Positions 1 to 5,428 of a stretch of 6,476 bases of DNA are shown here, piece by piece; position 1 is the first letter of the stretch; each line of letters opens with the position of its first letter. Position numbers and translations under genes: made by a program. The DNA is taken from NCBI GenBank assembly GCA_019420085.1, contig JAHZHV010000184.1:1-6476 (forward strand), read 5' to 3'. The notes under the pieces are model-generated. The model searched no databases. It was not told the DNA's origin and worked only from the letters and a program-made list of their open reading frames with translations. Source of the stretch: Christensenella sp. (GTDB lineage Bacteria > Bacillota > Clostridia > Christensenellales > Maliibacteriaceae).

Positions 1-1
1 T

Positions 2-550
2 GCGGGGAAAAATGTTCTGATTCTGATCGCTTCGATCGTATGCGGCGCAATCTGCGGCACGCTCCTTGGCATCGACAATGCGCTCAGCCGTCTGGGACAG
101 GCCGTGCAAAAGCGCCTCGGGCAGGGCGAATCCGGCCGCATTGCGCAGGGGTTTGTCACGGCCAGTTTGCTTTTTTGCATCGGCTCAATGACCATCGTCG
201 GGTCATTTAACGCGGGCATCCGCGGCGACTGCCAGATGCTGTACACCAAAAGTTTCCTAGACTTTTTTTCTTCCATGATGCTCAGCGTCAGCCTCGGCGC
301 AGGCGTGACACTGGCCGCCCTTTTTGTGCTGACATTTGAAGGCGCGCTCGTGCTGCTTGCCGCACTTGCAGGCAATTTCCTTTCTGCGGATATGATCGCC
401 GAGATGACCTGCGCCGGCGGTCTTTTGATCCTTGCGCTGGGCCTGAATCTGATCGGCGTGACAAAGGCAAAAGTCGCAGATTACCTGCCCGCGCTGGTGT
501 TTGCGCCCGCGCTGTGCGCGCTTGTCCAAGCGCTGCAGGGGCTTTTTTAA
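2..550 (+). CDS. DUF554 family integral membrane protein (3' part)
   Basis: The frame is open from base 2, so this is the C-terminal 182 residues of a longer protein; a GTG at 104 is internal. DUF554 proteins (YqgA/YdfK type) are usually about 225-240 residues, so roughly 50 N-terminal residues lie off the window. Hydrophobic segments are at about visible residues 5-24, 50-69, 88-125, 136-153 and 160-178, which fits a polytopic inner-membrane protein. The stretch at residues 59-76 (CIGSMTIVGSFNAGIRGD), followed by YTKSFLDFFSSM, is the family's characteristic region. The biochemical role of the family is not established; a transport-type function is often assumed. It is transcribed towards the thioesterase gene, with 9 bp between the two stop codons. 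The family call is from recalled motif similarity and is fairly secure; function is unknown. Confidence 0.85.
   Translation, partial: AGKNVLILIASIVCGAICGTLLGIDNALSRLGQAVQKRLGQGESGRIAQGFVTASLLFCIGSMTIVGSFNAGIRGDCQMLYTKSFLDFFSSMMLSVSLGAGVTLAALFVLTFEGALVLLAALAGNFLSADMIAEMTCAGGLLILALGLNLIGVTKAKVADYLPALVFAPALCALVQALQGLF
518..548 (+). terminator. Possible weak terminator at the end of the DUF554 gene
   Basis: A hairpin GCGCTT-GTCC-AAGCGC (518-523 with 528-533) lies in the last codons. A run of six T at 543-548 runs into the stop codon. The 9-base gap between stem and T-run is longer than in a classic intrinsic terminator. A second pairing of GCCC (505-508) with GGGC (539-542) could close the gap. 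Only suggestive. Confidence 0.25.
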
Positions 551-559
551 GCGCTCGGA

Positions 560-1069
560 TCAGCCGTCGCGCTGCGCCCGCTGCTTGCGCGCTTCCTGAC
601 GCTTCTGCCCCAGAAGCACCTGCAGCATTTCTTCTTCGCTCTGCGGCCAAAGCGGCGGTACGATCTTGGGCTTTTCGTTTTCATCCAGCGCAACCATGAC
701 GAAAAATGCATCGTTAATTAAGCGCCGTGTACCGTCCACATCTTCCACAAACGTCTGCACCCGCACTTCCATGGACGTGCGGCCCGTATAGGTGACCTTC
801 CCGCACATGACGACCATGTCGTTTGCATAGGCCGGCTCGATAAAGCGCAGGTCGTCAATGGCCACGGTCGTGACGTTCGCCCCGGCATGACGCCGCGCGA
901 CAAAGCCCGCCGTAATATCCATCCAAGAAAGCAGCCGTCCGCCAAAGAGGCGCTTATAGCCGTTTAAGTCCGCATGATTGACGATATGAACCTGCTCCGT
1001 ATACGACGCAGACGGCGTCTTTGCATCCGGCGCAGGAACGAACGGTTCCCGGTTTTGTCCTGTCTGCAT
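560..1069 (-). CDS. Acyl-CoA thioesterase, hotdog fold (YciA/acyl-CoA hydrolase family)
   Basis: Predicted cytoplasmic thioesterase that hydrolyses acyl-CoA to free acid and CoA. From the ATG at 1069 it has 169 residues, normal for single-hotdog YciA/BFIT-like proteins. Residues about 32-51 hold the signature NHADLNGYKRLFGGRLLSWMD-like block: the FGG turn, then the central helix with WMD, whose Asp (residue 51) aligns with the catalytic Asp of YciA. Further on are TTVAIDDLRFIEPA and FFVMVALDENEKPKIVPP, the typical second half of the fold. The C-terminus is a short charged helix rich in Gln, Arg and Lys. A GTG at 1096 would add nine residues, but its possible Shine-Dalgarno is 13 bases away, while ATG 1069 has AAAAGAG seven bases upstream. 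Substrate range cannot be read from sequence. It is separated by 88 bp from the upstream hydrolase gene and may have its own promoter, although none is clear. Confidence 0.9.
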   Translation of the reverse strand: MQTGQNREPFVPAPDAKTPSASYTEQVHIVNHADLNGYKRLFGGRLLSWMDITAGFVARRHAGANVTTVAIDDLRFIEPAYANDMVVMCGKVTYTGRTSMEVRVQTFVEDVDGTRRLINDAFFVMVALDENEKPKIVPPLWPQSEEEMLQVLLGQKRQEARKQRAQRDG

Positions 1070-1076
1070 ATCCACA

Positions 1077-1083
1077 CTCTTTT
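1077..1083 (-). promoter_or_regulatory. Ribosome-binding site favouring ATG 1069
   Basis: The minus strand reads AAAAGAG here, seven bases before ATG 1069. It is a moderate Shine-Dalgarno match but better placed than the AAAGGG in front of GTG 1096, so the shorter start is preferred. Confidence 0.5.
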
Positions 1084-1096
1084 CAGCAGTACTCAC

Positions 1097-1119
1097 GGCG
1101 CATATTGCGCCCTTTTTTT
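1097..1119 (+). terminator. Intrinsic-terminator-like hairpin on the plus strand
   Basis: On the plus strand GGCGCA (1097-1102), loop TAT, TGCGCC (1106-1111), then one C and seven T (1113-1119). This is a compact GC-rich stem with a U-tract, the form of a Rho-independent terminator. No plus-strand gene lies between it and the DUF554 stop at 550, so it would end a transcript running antisense through the thioesterase gene. On the minus strand the same bases form a hairpin overlapping a weak Shine-Dalgarno (AAAGGG) near GTG 1096. Either role is inferred. Confidence 0.4.
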
Positions 1120-1124
1120 ACTTT

Positions 1125-1152
1125 GCGCGCATGTACACCGGCATATGCGCGC
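1125..1152. repeat. 8-bp perfect inverted repeat downstream of the hydrolase gene
   Basis: GCGCGCAT at 1125-1132 and ATGCGCGC at 1145-1152 are perfect inverted copies around a 12-base spacer. As plus-strand RNA the stem extends by a G-U and a U-A pair. On the minus strand it begins five bases after the hydrolase stop codon, the right place for a transcript-end structure. No T-run follows on the minus strand, so it is not a classic intrinsic terminator; it could stabilise the mRNA 3' end or be an operator. Confidence 0.45.
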
Positions 1153-1157
1153 CGTGT

Positions 1158-1970
1158 TTAAAACAATCTGTAATCTTCCACAAAGCGGAATCGGTCTGCA
1201 CCCGTAATTTCATGCGACGTTGAATACGTGCACCAGTAGCGGCTCAAATGTTCGGCCATGCGGTCGATTGCGTCAAAATGGTCAATCTGCGGCGGCATCG
1301 CCGGATTGTACATGACATCAATCAGATCCTGCACAAGCACGCAGGAAAAACCGTGATCCGCCATCTGCCGCATGCCGAACGGCCGGCCGGGAATGCAGAT
1401 ATTGGCATGAACACCGCAATAGAAGATCGTCTTGATATCCCTTGCTCTGAGCGCATGATACACTTCAAATCCGTCGCCGATCAGATCGCGCTGCGGATCG
1501 ATCAAAATGCCGTCATTTTCATGCGTATAGGGTCTGCTGTAGGTACATTTTGGCTCACAGGCACAGCCGCCGTCGCTGTCGTCAAAAGGAAGCGGCCCTT
1601 CCCGCGTCGGGTCAAGCGGCCGCCACTTTTCAAGCGGCGGTTCGGCCGGCATTTGCGGCGCCTGCAAAATGCGGCAGCGCGCCGGATGATCCGCATAATA
1701 GTCCATCGTATTGCTCGGACAATGCACAATCGTAAAACCGATCCTTCGCATATACCGCAAAAAACGGTCAATCGGCTTTGCCAGCTCGTCCACACGCTTT
1801 GCCGCGGCGCGGCACCAGTGCGTGTCCCACATGTCGCAGACGATCACCGCGCCCTGAGACGGCAGCACCGCCTCATGCATGCGCCGGGTGATCCAGCGGC
1901 CATCAGCATGCTCCTGCTTTTGGGCGGCCCATGTAAAAAGCTCGCCGGTAGGGTCCCACTGCTTTCTCAT
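1158..1970 (-). CDS. Isochorismatase-like cysteine hydrolase
   Basis: 270 residues, predicted cytoplasmic, isochorismatase-fold hydrolase. The first core strand at 41-46 ends in Asp46 within VCDMWDTHWC, matching the catalytic Asp. The nucleophile is Cys192 in GVHANICIPGRPFGMR. This VCDMWD...HWC plus GVH.N.C..GRPFG pattern marks a subfamily larger than nicotinamidases (about 200 residues), with an insert at about residues 85-155. The insert contains GGCACEPKC (Cys136, Cys138, Cys142), which may bind a metal or form a loop. The Lys of the usual Asp-Lys-Cys triad is not evident: the expected strand reads ILIDPQRD. Its start ATG overlaps the ispD stop (ATGA), with GGAGG seven bases upstream (1978-1982) inside the last ispD codons, so translation is probably coupled. 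The reaction is unknown; it might hydrolyse a C-N bond in a small amide. Confidence 0.85.
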   Translation of the reverse strand: MRKQWDPTGELFTWAAQKQEHADGRWITRRMHEAVLPSQGAVIVCDMWDTHWCRAAAKRVDELAKPIDRFLRYMRRIGFTIVHCPSNTMDYYADHPARCRILQAPQMPAEPPLEKWRPLDPTREGPLPFDDSDGGCACEPKCTYSRPYTHENDGILIDPQRDLIGDGFEVYHALRARDIKTIFYCGVHANICIPGRPFGMRQMADHGFSCVLVQDLIDVMYNPAMPPQIDHFDAIDRMAEHLSRYWCTYSTSHEITGADRFRFVEDYRLF

Positions 1971-2665
1971 TGATGTTCCTCCAAGACGGCCCGGGCAAGC
2001 GCAAAGTCCTGCGCACGCGTAATCTTAAACAGCGCGGGACTGCCCTGCACCAGCTTGACCGGATATCCGCAGGCATGCACCAGCGCACAGTCGTCCGTAA
2101 TATTGGTGCTGTCCTGCGGCACCTGCGCATGCGCCTGCAGCAGAATCTGCGTCTGAAAACTCTGCGGCGTCTGACTTAAATATACCTGCCGGCGCGGCGG
2201 CATGGCGCAGATGGTATCCCCATCCTCCGACAGCACAGGCGTATCCGTGGCCGGAATCACCGTATTACAGGCGCCAAAGCGCTTTGCCGCCTCGATATTG
2301 CGCAAAATAACCTCCTGCGTCAGAAACGGCCGCGCGGCGTCATGCACCAGCACGATGCTGTTTTTCTCCAGTCCCCGCGCCGCCAGCACGTCCAATCCGG
2401 ACTTGACCGATGCGCGGCGGTCAGAACCCGCCGTCGCAACGCAGATCAGCTTTTCCACTTCGTGGCGCTGGCAGATCCGTCGCACAAGAGAGGCCCACTG
2501 CGCCTGCGCGCAGACGATAATTCCGTCAATCTGCGCGCACCGGGAAAAGGCCAGCAGACTGTACGTCAGAACTTCCTTTCCCGCCAGCTTCAAAAACTGC
2601 TTCGGCGTTTCCGTTCCCAGCCGAAGACCGTTTCCACCCGCAACGATGAGCGCATACGCCTTCAT
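1967..2665 (-). CDS. ispD: 2-C-methyl-D-erythritol 4-phosphate cytidylyltransferase
   Basis: IspD joins MEP and CTP to give CDP-methylerythritol plus pyrophosphate, the third step of the MEP isoprenoid pathway, in the cytoplasm. The length (232 residues) is normal. Residues 8-17 (VAGGNGLRLG) form the CTP-binding loop and PKQF (21-24) supplies the conserved Lys22. VHDAARPF (107-114) is the IspD signature. Also present are TDTPV (140-144), LSQTPQSF (163-170), TDD (190-192) and KIT (214-216), whose Lys contacts phosphate in the family. CDP-ribitol synthase TarI is the close alternative, but the VHDAARPF form and the absence of a TarJ-like neighbour favour IspD. IspF, often adjacent or fused, is not here. 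Start and stop overlap both neighbours by ATGA. The Shine-Dalgarno is weak (GGTGATG), so expression probably depends on coupling to the acyltransferase gene. Confidence 0.95.
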   Translation of the reverse strand: MKAYALIVAGGNGLRLGTETPKQFLKLAGKEVLTYSLLAFSRCAQIDGIIVCAQAQWASLVRRICQRHEVEKLICVATAGSDRRASVKSGLDVLAARGLEKNSIVLVHDAARPFLTQEVILRNIEAAKRFGACNTVIPATDTPVLSEDGDTICAMPPRRQVYLSQTPQSFQTQILLQAHAQVPQDSTNITDDCALVHACGYPVKLVQGSPALFKITRAQDFALARAVLEEHQ

Positions 2666-3885
2666 GTTTCATCACCATCCGAACTATATTTTTCCCGCAA
2701 TGCCGTCAGCGCATTGACAAGGTGCGCCGCACAGCATGGCTGCTGAAACACAAATTCCAGCGCGCCGTCTTTTGTACAAAGCATGATCGTCCCCTTCGCA
2801 TACCCGGCCGACATACCCGTCAGCTTTTCAAGCGGACGAAAGAACACTTCCGTTCCGTCCCGCAGCGTGTACGAAAAACCCGCCACGCCCAGACGCACGA
2901 TGCCGCTTGTCGGCGTTCCCGGCCGCGCGTCATTGTCATAGGGCCTGCATACCGCCGGATACGCCACAAGCGCCTTTGCATCGGTAAAAAACAGGCGCTC
3001 CTGCTCCATCTGCCAGGCGTTCCATGCCGCAAGGCTTTCAAACGGACATGCACCGTCGCCCGGATCAAAAAAGCGGTCGCGGCGCAGGCGCAGGCGCAGG
3101 CCGCAGGACGTGCACCACATGACTTTCCCGTCGTCGCGCATGGTCCCCAGCGCACCGCAGGCCGCACAGCGGTAGGTCACGGCGCTCATTCCCGCCGGAC
3201 GGCCGAAATACCGCGGATGCCGCTTTTCATTCTGCGCAAACTGATTGTAGGAAAGCGCATCATTCAGCGTCCGGCGCACCTGCGCCGCTGTCTGCCCGGC
3301 AAGCGTCTGCGGCGTATACAAAAGCCGCAGCCTTGCCCGAACGCGTCCCGGTGAAACCGCCCTTTTGCGCCAGCAGGGCATGACAAAATACGAGCCCTCC
3401 AACTGCAGCACGACGACGCTTACGCCGCAGCGCCGGACAAACGCGGCCGTCGACGGCTCGATCGGGTTTGACGTGCCGTCCATCGAGATGCGCCCCTCCG
3501 GCATCATGGCAAGAACGCCGCCCGCGCGAAGGACGCCAAGCATCTGCCGCACACAGCCCATATCCGGATAAAACTGTTTTTTGCTGATCGCACCCAGCGT
3601 CTCAAACAGACGCTGGGAACGCTTTCCCACAAACTGAAACCGGCCCGCGACCGTATGGATCCTGCGCGGATACATCGCGGCGTACAGAACCGCCGCATCC
3701 AGCATGGAAGGATGCTGCGACAGCACAAGAAACGCTTCCCGGCTTTTTTTCAAAGCCCGTACCTGCGCGTCGCAGGCAATGCGCAGACCCAGCACCAGGC
3801 GCATGGCTGCGCGCAGCGTTATGACAATTGCAGCGTATGCAATCCCTCGCCCCATTTGACGTGCTTTTTCATGGGCAGGGCGCAT
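2662..3885 (-). CDS. PlsC-type 1-acylglycerol-phosphate acyltransferase with C-terminal zinc ribbon
   Basis: 407 residues. Residues 10-35 hold a hydrophobic, membrane-associating segment. The acyltransferase domain spans about 50-220: block I is QHPSMLD, an HX4D motif with His58 and Asp63, and block III is MMPEGRISMDG with Pro129, Glu130 and Gly131. It should transfer an acyl chain to a lysophospholipid such as lysophosphatidic acid at the inner membrane face. Typical PlsC proteins are about 200-250 residues. Here the extension has a four-cysteine zinc ribbon (CAAC at 240-243, CTSC at 258-261), then a probable beta-rich region (about 295-395) with ERLFFTDAKALVAYP and a C-terminal helix. I recall this architecture from clostridial acyltransferases; the extension's function is unknown. 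A longer frame from TTG 3909 is rejected because AGGAGG sits seven bases before ATG 3885. Its stop overlaps the ispD start. Confidence 0.9.
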   Translation of the reverse strand: MRPAHEKARQMGRGIAYAAIVITLRAAMRLVLGLRIACDAQVRALKKSREAFLVLSQHPSMLDAAVLYAAMYPRRIHTVAGRFQFVGKRSQRLFETLGAISKKQFYPDMGCVRQMLGVLRAGGVLAMMPEGRISMDGTSNPIEPSTAAFVRRCGVSVVVLQLEGSYFVMPCWRKRAVSPGRVRARLRLLYTPQTLAGQTAAQVRRTLNDALSYNQFAQNEKRHPRYFGRPAGMSAVTYRCAACGALGTMRDDGKVMWCTSCGLRLRLRRDRFFDPGDGACPFESLAAWNAWQMEQERLFFTDAKALVAYPAVCRPYDNDARPGTPTSGIVRLGVAGFSYTLRDGTEVFFRPLEKLTGMSAGYAKGTIMLCTKDGALEFVFQQPCCAAHLVNALTALREKYSSDGDET

Positions 3886-3892
3886 GCTTTCG

Positions 3893-3898
3893 CCTCCT
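3893..3898 (-). promoter_or_regulatory. Strong ribosome-binding site fixing the PlsC start at 3885
   Basis: A perfect AGGAGG on the minus strand lies seven bases before ATG 3885, in the 20-bp gap after the FucI-like gene. It lies downstream of the TTG at 3909, so that TTG cannot use it. Confidence 0.85.
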
Positions 3899-3905
3899 CT
3901 TTGTT

Positions 3906-5309
3906 TCAAGCGCGATATTCCTTATGCGCATATCCGTCAAAGTGCAGCCCGTCGATAAACCGGCACGCTTCCCGCAGTACCGGCAGCACACAGGCATGCA
4001 CGCATGCAAACGAAGGCGCATACCCGCCGCGCAGAAGCTGCTGTTCCAATGCGCCCCACACAGGCGTCTGTATCCAGGTATATACCCCATCGACACGCGG
4101 TCCGTCGCAGGTTTGCGTCTGCATCGCAAACAGGCCATAGCGCCCGTTCTCACCGTCAAAGCGGCACAGCGTCAGATTTCCCTCAAGAAGGCGCCACTGT
4201 CCGCGTCCGAAGCATCCGTCACGGCCGGGACCGTCGCTCAGCACGGGCGCCGTCGAAGGATGCGCAAGGCTGACCGGCGCGTTGCCGCAGTTGCAAAGCA
4301 GCGCCGCGTCGTCCCGCTGCGGATGCCGCCCGGCAAGGCGCGCAAAAAACACGGGACTGACGCCGGCACAGGCCTGCTGCAGCATCACGGCGGAAATCGC
4401 GCCGTGCACATCCGCGTCGCATACCGTGACAAGTCCCTCCTGCGTCAAAAGGCCGGCAACCGCGCAGGGATATACGCCCAGCGCCTCGCGCAGGGAATCG
4501 CCGCAGGCAACGGCAATCGCCGTACATTCATACTGCTGGCACAGGCGCATCAGGGCAAGATACATGGCCGCAAGCTTACCCGTTGCCTCCTCCGGCACAA
4601 AGCCGCAGTCCATTTTCCGCGCAATCATCGCCTGCGTCGCCGCCCAGTCCGCGCCGCGTTTATAGACAAGCGCGTCCATCTCCTGCGACAGACGGCTGAT
4701 CGGCACCGGAATGCAGCTGATTCCAAAAAAGCGCAGAAGTTCATTTTCGTTGACGGCCAGCGCAGGGCGCATCTCGTCCCGCGGCGCAATCTGCAAAACG
4801 CGCAGGTTGCGCAGGCGCGCCACGACAGCGCACGCCGCCGCAAAGCACCGCAGGCCGTTTTCAAACTTCGGATCGTCCACATAGGTGCTTTCCAGAAGCG
4901 AAAATGCAAGACCCATTCTTGTAAACAGCTTCGCTGTCTCAAACGCACCGCAGTGATACAGCGCCTGCGGCGCTTCGGGCGCAAGCAGCGCGTCCGCACG
5001 CCCGTTCCAAAGAAGCGACGGCAGCATGAGCGCCTTTGCCATCTGCGGCGCAAATGCCGCGCAATCTTTCCCCATCTGCGGATAAAAAACGCCGTCGACA
5101 TGATTGTCCCGGAAATGCTGCACCGCCACATGCGCATCCGCATCCGTGCGCAAAAAGTTGTCCTGTATTGCCTCAAACAGATCGATGACCTCAACATCAC
5201 ACGCTTCCAGCGCCCGTATCAGGCGTTCGCGCCAATGCTGCGCATCCTGCTGGGGAACATCCTGCGCCGCCCACGGCGCAAAGCCCAGCACGACTCTGCC
5301 GTTTTTCAT
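3906..5309 (-). CDS. L-fucose/L-arabinose isomerase-fold protein, probably non-canonical active site
   Basis: 467 residues, predicted cytoplasmic. The order of landmarks follows the L-fucose/L-arabinose isomerase-like family: DGVFYPQMG (72-80), an LLWNGR block (99-104), ESTYVDDPKFENGLRCF (140-156), RNLRVLQIAPR (167-177), CGDSLREALGVYPC (269-282), CDADVHGAISAVMLQQ (297-312), PVFFARLAGRHP (319-330), CNCGNAPVSLA (339-349) and GDVxT-like DGVYTWIQ (407-414). Catalytic members convert aldoses to ketoses with Mn2+ held by Glu, Asp and His. Against the consensus I remember (CE.D, FFADL, WHCG, HH near the C-terminus), this protein has Asp298 for Glu, Arg324 for Asp, Asn340 for His, and Pro432-Ser433 where paired His are expected. 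It may therefore be inactive or bind something else. The start has AGGGAGGT seven bases upstream. It is the first gene of the unit downstream of sigH, 20 bp before plsC, with no sugar-pathway genes nearby. Confidence 0.8.
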   Translation of the reverse strand: MKNGRVVLGFAPWAAQDVPQQDAQHWRERLIRALEACDVEVIDLFEAIQDNFLRTDADAHVAVQHFRDNHVDGVFYPQMGKDCAAFAPQMAKALMLPSLLWNGRADALLAPEAPQALYHCGAFETAKLFTRMGLAFSLLESTYVDDPKFENGLRCFAAACAVVARLRNLRVLQIAPRDEMRPALAVNENELLRFFGISCIPVPISRLSQEMDALVYKRGADWAATQAMIARKMDCGFVPEEATGKLAAMYLALMRLCQQYECTAIAVACGDSLREALGVYPCAVAGLLTQEGLVTVCDADVHGAISAVMLQQACAGVSPVFFARLAGRHPQRDDAALLCNCGNAPVSLAHPSTAPVLSDGPGRDGCFGRGQWRLLEGNLTLCRFDGENGRYGLFAMQTQTCDGPRVDGVYTWIQTPVWGALEQQLLRGGYAPSFACVHACVLPVLREACRFIDGLHFDGYAHKEYRA

Positions 5310-5414
5310 ACTGTTACCTCCCTAAAGCCGGCACATTCCTGCAATGCGCTGCTGCTGTTTCAATTCGCCCTTTGCACCGCATTTCCTTCCTGTCTGTATC
5401 CCAAGCAACGGCGT
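5310..5414 (-). promoter_or_regulatory. Intergenic leader between sigH and the FucI-like operon
   Basis: This 105-bp stretch is the longest non-coding interval in the window. On the minus strand it contains a SigH-type promoter candidate, a weaker SigA-type candidate (TTGAAA at 5358-5363, 17 bp, AGGAAT at 5335-5340 preceded by TGC), and the Shine-Dalgarno GGAGG at 5317-5321. The predicted 5' leader is short, so a riboswitch is unlikely. Confidence 0.5.
5361..5389 (-). promoter_or_regulatory. Candidate SigH-dependent promoter
   Basis: The minus strand reads GAAGGAAAT (5381-5389), an 11-base spacer, then GGCGAATTG (5361-5369). The Bacillus subtilis SigH consensus is RnAGGAwWW, 11-12 bases, RnnGAATww; every defined position matches except the last w (G here). 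Transcription would begin roughly 45 bases before the ATG of the FucI-like gene. The match was found by eye and has not been scored against background. Confidence 0.5.
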
Positions 5415-5428
5415 TTATGTTACGCCGT
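5408..5428 (-). repeat. Hairpin spanning the sigH stop codon
   Basis: ACGGCGT and ACGCCGT pair perfectly over seven bases with a 7-base loop that contains the TAA stop of sigH. No T-run follows on either strand, so it is not a standard intrinsic terminator. It could attenuate readthrough into the next operon or protect the sigH mRNA end. Confidence 0.4.

Noticed and set aside
1248..1973. 241-codon plus-strand open frame opposite the cysteine hydrolase
   Set aside because: Low-complexity Arg/His-rich translation, no family motif, and fully overlapped by a gene with clear catalytic motifs and a good ribosome-binding site.
1967..2665. Ribitol-phosphate cytidylyltransferase (TarI) instead of IspD
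   Set aside because: VHDAARPF and the overall motif set fit IspD better, and no TarJ-like reductase or teichoic acid gene is adjacent.
3081..3100. Tandem hexamer GGCGCA repeated three times
   Set aside because: It lies in frame in the acyltransferase gene, encoding alternating Leu-Arg after the zinc ribbon. It is too short to be a meaningful satellite, though slippage is conceivable.
3886..3909. TTG start extending the acyltransferase by eight residues
   Set aside because: The only strong Shine-Dalgarno (AGGAGG) lies downstream of the TTG and is correctly spaced for ATG 3885.
5335..5363. SigA-type promoter TTGAAA-17-AGGAAT in front of the FucI-like gene
   Set aside because: The spacing is ideal and a TG precedes the -10, but the -10 box matches the consensus at only three of six positions, so it is kept as a weak alternative to the SigH-type site.
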